DNA of 64,000 bases from Nitrosomonadales bacterium (lineage in GTDB: Bacteria > Pseudomonadota > Gammaproteobacteria > Burkholderiales > Gallionellaceae). The position numbers and the translations under genes were made by a program. Location of the stretch: assembly GCA_016234685.1 (NCBI GenBank), contig JACRAT010000032.1, forward strand, positions 1 to 64,000, read 5' to 3'. How positions within the stretch are numbered: position 1 is the stretch's first letter; the number at the start of each line of letters is the position of its first letter. This document shows positions 57,584 through 64,000 of this stretch, one piece after another. The notes under the pieces are model-generated. The model made no database searches. It was not told where the DNA came from and worked only from the letters and a program-made list of their open reading frames with translations.

Positions 57584-58276
57584 ATGCGCATCTGGTACTG
57601 GACTTGGCGCATCACAGCCGTGCTGTTTGGGCTGCTGCTGGCCTATCAGCTGTGGATCTTCGCGCATGTACTGTGGTGGACGAAGTACAACCCCTCGACC
57701 AGCGCCTTCATGGAAGAGCGGCTGGAAGTGTTGCAAGATAAGAATCCGAACGCCGAGTTGCAGCACAAGTGGGTGCCCTACGCCAAGATCTCGCCCAACC
57801 TGAAACGCGCGCTGATCGTCTCGGAAGACGCCAAATTCGTCGATCACGAAGGCTTCGACTGGGACGGTATCCAGAAGGCCTACGAGAAGAACCTAAAGAA
57901 GGGCAAGATCGTCGCGGGCGGCTCCACCATCAGCCAGCAACTGGCGAAGAACCTGTTCCTCTCCGGCAAACGCACGCCCTGGCGCAAACTCGAAGAGGCC
58001 GCCATCACGGTGATGATGGAGGCGGTGATGGACAAGCGACGCATCTTCGAGATCTACCTCAACGTCATCGAATGGGGCAACGGCGTATTCGGCGCAGAAG
58101 CCGCTGCGCGCCACTATTTCAAGATCAGCGCCACCCAACTCACCCCCGCGCAAGCCGCCAAACTGGCCGCGATGGTGCCCAACCCGCGCTACTACGACAC
58201 CCACCGCGAAGCCAGCGGCCTGCAACGCAAGACCGGTATCATCCTCAGCCGCATGGATCAGGCGGAAACGCCGTAA
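57584..58276 (+). CDS. mtgA: Monofunctional biosynthetic peptidoglycan transglycosylase
   Basis: ALIVSEDAKFVDHEGFDWDGIQKAYEKN; GGSTISQQLAKNLFLSGKRTPWRKLEEAAIT; EIYLNVIEWGNGVFGAEAAARHYF. Confidence 0.97.
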   Translation: MRIWYWTWRITAVLFGLLLAYQLWIFAHVLWWTKYNPSTSAFMEERLEVLQDKNPNAELQHKWVPYAKISPNLKRALIVSEDAKFVDHEGFDWDGIQKAYEKNLKKGKIVAGGSTISQQLAKNLFLSGKRTPWRKLEEAAITVMMEAVMDKRRIFEIYLNVIEWGNGVFGAEAAARHYFKISATQLTPAQAAKLAAMVPNPRYYDTHREASGLQRKTGIILSRMDQAETP

Positions 58277-58434
58277 GCAGTCAGGCTGCCGGGAGTTAGT
58301 CGGTAGCCTGTTGCAGCTAGCTCATGCGGCATAGCGGAACTCGGGGCGACGGGTAATATCAAGGCCGCGCCGGATTTCATTGCACCCGGGACACCCTCTG
58401 CGATGGAACGATCAAAGAGATAAATACACGCAAA

Positions 58435-58460
58435 AATCCCCCGGTGTTGCCGGGGGGATT
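58435..58460. terminator. Rho-independent terminator-like hairpin between mtgA and pepP
   Basis: aatcccccggtgttgccggggggatt. Confidence 0.75.
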
Positions 58461-58484
58461 AAGGTAAATCCGCCTTATCGGGAT

Positions 58485-60519
<2,035 letters not shown>

Positions 60520-60524
60520 TCACG

Positions 60525-60624
60525 TTTGCTCCCTCCCCCACGGGGGGAGGGCTGGGGAGAGGGAGTAGCCCTAGCACCTGAAACAGCAAATCCTCCCTGC
60601 CCCCCTTTGATAAAGGGGGGTAAG
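60525..60624. repeat. Two G/C-rich palindromic elements between amgK and murU
   Basis: gctccctcccccacggggggagggctggggagaggga, and cccccctttgataaaggggggta. Confidence 0.75.
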
Positions 60625-60655
60625 GTCAGGCTAGGCGCAGGGGACAACGGGAGCA

Positions 60656-61660
60656 TCAGAAGGAATAGCCTTCCTGCACGTCGTTCGGGTGCAGTTCGTC
60701 GAGCAGATTGAGCAGCGGCTTGAGGTCGATGTAGCGGGCGCAGGCGCGATGCAGGTATTCGAACACCAGCGGGATGTCTTTCAGGTAGCCGTCCTTGCCG
60801 TCGCGGTGAGACAGACGGGCGAAGATGCCCAGCACTTTGATGTGGCGCTGTACGCCCATCATCTCGTAGTCGCGGTAGAACTCGCCGAAATCCTCACGCA
60901 CTGGCAGCCCGGCAGCACGCGCTTTTTCCCAGTAGCGAATCAGCCAGTCCATGATCTCCGGCTCTTCCCACTGGATGTAGGCGTCCTTGAACAGCGAGGC
61001 GAGGTCGTAGGTGATGGGGCCGTAGACGGCATCTTGAAAGTCCAATATTCCTGGATTCGGCTCGGTCAGCATCAAATTGCGCGAGTGATAATCGCGGTGC
61101 ACATATACGCACGGCTGCGCCAGATTGTTGGCGAGGATGGCCTTGAAGGCGCGCTCCAGATTGTGGCTCTGCTTGTCGCTCAGCGTCTTGCCCAGATGCT
61201 TGCCGATGTACCACTCGGGGAACAGGTTCAACTCGCGGCGCAGCAAGGCTTCGTCGTAAGGTAGTAGTTCGTTGGGCTTAGATGCGAGCTGAATCTTGAT
61301 GAGCGCATCGGTGGCAGCGCCGTAGAGTTTCGCGGCGTTGCCACCATCCTTCCCGCGCAAGGCTTGCAGATAAGTCGTATTGCCGAGGTCGGACAGTAGC
61401 AGGAAACCTTGCTCCAGATCTTGCGCATACACATGCGGCACATGCGTTCCGGCATCCTCGAATAACTTGCCGATATGCAGGAATGGGCGGCAGTCCTCGT
61501 GCTGGGGCGGGGCATCCATCACCACGCGCGTCTCGCCGTTGGGGAACGTCGCACGGAAATAGCGGCGGAAGCTGGCATCGGCGGAGGCGGGGGCGAGGGT
61601 GAAGGTTTCGTTCGGATACAGGCTGGAGAGCCAATCGCTGAGCTGTTTCTGGCGTTGCAT
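60656..61660 (-). CDS. amgK: Anomeric MurNAc/GlcNAc kinase AmgK (aminoglycoside phosphotransferase fold)
   Basis: CVYVHRDYHSRNLMLTEPNPGILDFQDAVYGPITYDLASLFKDAYI; between murU and lptD. Confidence 0.93.
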   Translation of the reverse strand: MQRQKQLSDWLSSLYPNETFTLAPASADASFRRYFRATFPNGETRVVMDAPPQHEDCRPFLHIGKLFEDAGTHVPHVYAQDLEQGFLLLSDLGNTTYLQALRGKDGGNAAKLYGAATDALIKIQLASKPNELLPYDEALLRRELNLFPEWYIGKHLGKTLSDKQSHNLERAFKAILANNLAQPCVYVHRDYHSRNLMLTEPNPGILDFQDAVYGPITYDLASLFKDAYIQWEEPEIMDWLIRYWEKARAAGLPVREDFGEFYRDYEMMGVQRHIKVLGIFARLSHRDGKDGYLKDIPLVFEYLHRACARYIDLKPLLNLLDELHPNDVQEGYSF

Positions 61661-61722
61661 TATGAATTGCCTTAATTGTGGATTTGTGCGATTTTAGCAC
61701 CTTAATTTATCAACCCCGCATC

Positions 61723-63945
61723 ATGCATTTCCGCCTCAAGCCCGTTGCCCTTTCCCTGCTGTGTCTGTTCTCCGCTGTCGCTTATGCGGAAGAGGACGGG
61801 CGACCGTCTCCGCCGGAACAGCGTTTTCAAAAGGTGCCGGAGTCGCCACAGGATGCGCCCATCTTCTTCTATGCCGATCGCGTGGAGGATAGGCAGGACG
61901 AGCAGATCGAAGCCACCGGCAATGTCGAAGTGCGCAAGCTGGACCAGTCGGTGCGGGCCGATCATATGCTGTATCTCAAGGGGCCGCGTGAATTGCAGGC
62001 GGACGGTTCGGTACGTATCGAGCAGAACGGCAGCACTGTCGAGGGTACTCGGATGAGTATCAATCTCGATTCTGGCATCGGCAGTATGGAAAAACCGGTG
62101 TTCTACATCCGCGAAAACAAGAGCCACGCGCGAGCGGATAGTCTCAAATTCGAAGGTAAGTTGAATTACACCCTGACCAATGCGGAGTACACCACTTGCC
62201 CTGCGGGCAAGGAAGACTGGGTGATGAGTACGACCCAGTTGGACATGGATCGGAGTCGCCAAGTGGGCGAGGCGGAACATGCTTGGGTGACTTGGAAGGG
62301 CATTCCGCTGCTGTATTCTCCCTGGATGGACTTTTCTCTGGGCGGGCAGCGCAAGTCAGGATTCCTCGGGCCGGTGTTCGGCAGCACGGCGCGTGGCGGC
62401 AGCGAGGTGGTCGTGCCTTATTATTGGAGCATCGCGCCTAACCGGGATGCGACGGTTTCCCCCCGCGTGATGCTCAAGCGCGGCCTGCAACTGAGCAACG
62501 AATTCCGCTATCTGGAGAGCGACTATGTGGGTGAGGCGCATCTGGATGTGTTGCCGAACGATCAAGTCGCCCGTTCGACGCGGACGCGCATGGCGTTGAA
62601 ACACGCACAGCAATTCGGGCACGATTTTTCAGGCAAGCTGGATTTCAATCAGGTATCCGACGATGCCTACTTCCGCGACCTCTCCAACTCGATCACGGGT
62701 ACGGCACAGGTAAATCTGATGCGCGAGGGCGTGCTGTCGTATGCGCCTAGCGACTGGTGGAATGCGAATCTGCGCGTCCAGCGGTTCCAGACTTTGCAGG
62801 ATCCGGCGGCTCCAGTCGTTGTCCCTTATTACCGCACGCCGCAGCTCACTGTGCTGGGGCAGCATCCTCTGGCCGGGGCGAATGTGGCGTTCTCCGGCGA
62901 GTTCGTTGATTTCAGCCATCCTTCTGCTGTGAATGGGCGGCGCTTGGTGATGTACCCCAGCGTGAGCTATCCACTGGTGAAAACGGCAGGCTATCACCTG
63001 ACCCCCAAAGTCGGGGTGCATAGCACCAGCTATTCGCTGGGGGTGAATAATCTGGCGGGCTTGCCTGCGACGGCGACGCGTACCCTGCCCATCGCTAGTC
63101 TGGATGGCGGCGTGGAGTTCGAGCGCGATGCCAATTTCTTCGGACAAGACTATGTGCAGACGCTGGAGCCGCGCCTGTATTACGTCTACATCCCTTATCG
63201 CAACCAAAATAGCTTGCCGGTCTTCGACACGGCGCAGGCCGACTTCAATTTTGCGCAAATATTCACCGAGAATCGCTTCTTCGGTAGTGACCGTATCGGC
63301 GACGCCAATCAGGCGACTCTGGCGTTGACTTCGCGCATGATCGAGCCGGAGACCGGTGCCGAACGCCTGCGGCTGGCGATGGGGCAGCGCTTCAGCGTGA
63401 AGTCGCCGCAAGTGACACTGAATACGCCAGTCTCGACCAACCAATCGTCGGACGTTCTGCTGGATGCGTTTGGTCGGGTGAGCCGGGCATGGTCGTTGAA
63501 CAGCACGCTGCAATACAACCCCAGCCAGTCGCGCAGCGAGAAACTGAATCTCTCCACCCGTTACCAACCCGAGGTCGGCAAGGTGCTCAATCTCGGTTAT
63601 CGCTACACGCGGGCCAGCTTGCGGCAAGTCGATGTTTCGGCGCAATGGCCTTTGAGCAGCCGCTGGCACGCGGTGATGCGATGGAACTATTCCTTGCAGG
63701 ACAGCCAATTGTTGGAGGCGCTGACTGGCGTTGAGTATAATCAGGACTGTTGGACGGTTCGCTTGGTCGCGCAGCGCTTCACCACCTCCACGCAGCAAAC
63801 CTCGACCGGCATCTTCGTCCAATTGGAGTTGAACGGTCTGGTGCGCGTCGGTTCCGATCCGCTGAATGCCTTGCGCCAGAGCATCCCCGGCTATACCAAG
63901 CTCAACCAGACACACGAAGACGTGCCGGTGCAGGGTTTATATTGA
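61723..63945 (+). CDS. lptD: LPS-assembly protein LptD
   Basis: Signal peptide; FYADRVEDRQDEQIEATGNVEVRKLDQSVRADHMLY; TTCPAGKEDWVMSTTQLDMDRSRQVGEAEHAWVTWKGIPLLYSPWMDFSLGGQRKSGFL; start at ATG 61723. Confidence 0.96.
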   Translation: MHFRLKPVALSLLCLFSAVAYAEEDGRPSPPEQRFQKVPESPQDAPIFFYADRVEDRQDEQIEATGNVEVRKLDQSVRADHMLYLKGPRELQADGSVRIEQNGSTVEGTRMSINLDSGIGSMEKPVFYIRENKSHARADSLKFEGKLNYTLTNAEYTTCPAGKEDWVMSTTQLDMDRSRQVGEAEHAWVTWKGIPLLYSPWMDFSLGGQRKSGFLGPVFGSTARGGSEVVVPYYWSIAPNRDATVSPRVMLKRGLQLSNEFRYLESDYVGEAHLDVLPNDQVARSTRTRMALKHAQQFGHDFSGKLDFNQVSDDAYFRDLSNSITGTAQVNLMREGVLSYAPSDWWNANLRVQRFQTLQDPAAPVVVPYYRTPQLTVLGQHPLAGANVAFSGEFVDFSHPSAVNGRRLVMYPSVSYPLVKTAGYHLTPKVGVHSTSYSLGVNNLAGLPATATRTLPIASLDGGVEFERDANFFGQDYVQTLEPRLYYVYIPYRNQNSLPVFDTAQADFNFAQIFTENRFFGSDRIGDANQATLALTSRMIEPETGAERLRLAMGQRFSVKSPQVTLNTPVSTNQSSDVLLDAFGRVSRAWSLNSTLQYNPSQSRSEKLNLSTRYQPEVGKVLNLGYRYTRASLRQVDVSAQWPLSSRWHAVMRWNYSLQDSQLLEALTGVEYNQDCWTVRLVAQRFTTSTQQTSTGIFVQLELNGLVRVGSDPLNALRQSIPGYTKLNQTHEDVPVQGLY

Positions 63946-63969
63946 TTCGCCGATTTTTGAGAGGCTTTT

Positions 63970-64000
63970 ATGTTGCGTAACAAAATTGTGCAGGCCAGCC
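63970..64000 (+). CDS. surA: Start of the next gene (probably surA, periplasmic chaperone), truncated by the window edge
   Basis: ATG at 63970 and MLRNKIVQAS...; surA commonly follows lptD. Confidence 0.45.
   Translation, partial: MLRNKIVQAS

Noticed and set aside
62629-63915. 428-aa minus-strand ORF over lptD
   Set aside because: Antisense shadow; LptD motifs are on the plus strand.

Overview
The window is a chromosomal segment of a betaproteobacterium, judged only from gene order and protein similarity (probably Gallionellaceae/Nitrosomonadales-like). Recognisable blocks are: rlpA-rodA-mrdA-mreDCB; gatCAB; a four-CBS/PAS/GAF-like/PAS/PAS/GGDEF/EAL protein; trpE-gph-lipoprotein-rpe; apaG-mltA; dacB-bioA; a ~12 kb single-strand copper/silver detoxification cluster (cusCBA, cusF-like, copA and several small uncharacterised His/Met-rich or membrane proteins, no regulator visible); argA-yggX; a 1075-aa lipoprotein with four related modules; ppx-phoU-rpiA-ilvA; aceEF-nadD-rlmH-maf-rng; aroE-mtgA; and pepP-murU-amgK-lptD-(surA start). 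No rRNA, tRNA, CRISPR array or IS transposase was recognised. The most interesting signal is a family of short G/C-rich palindromic elements in intergenic gaps and inside otherwise conserved genes. In BioA, CopA, CusA, GatB and MurU they add apparently clean in-frame peptide insertions; one lies in the AceF linker. In murU a second insertion is a period-7 tandem repeat (~3.1 units) exactly where the reading frame breaks, which could be a phase-variable switch, a decaying gene or a sequencing error. Other leads are the four-module lipoprotein, a Ser/Asp/Lys repeat lipoprotein between rpe and gph, a short Met/His lipoprotein ORF missing from the ORF track, absence of rsfS between nadD and rlmH, and a strong hairpin between mreB and mreC. 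All product names come from reading translated sequences by eye; no database search was run.
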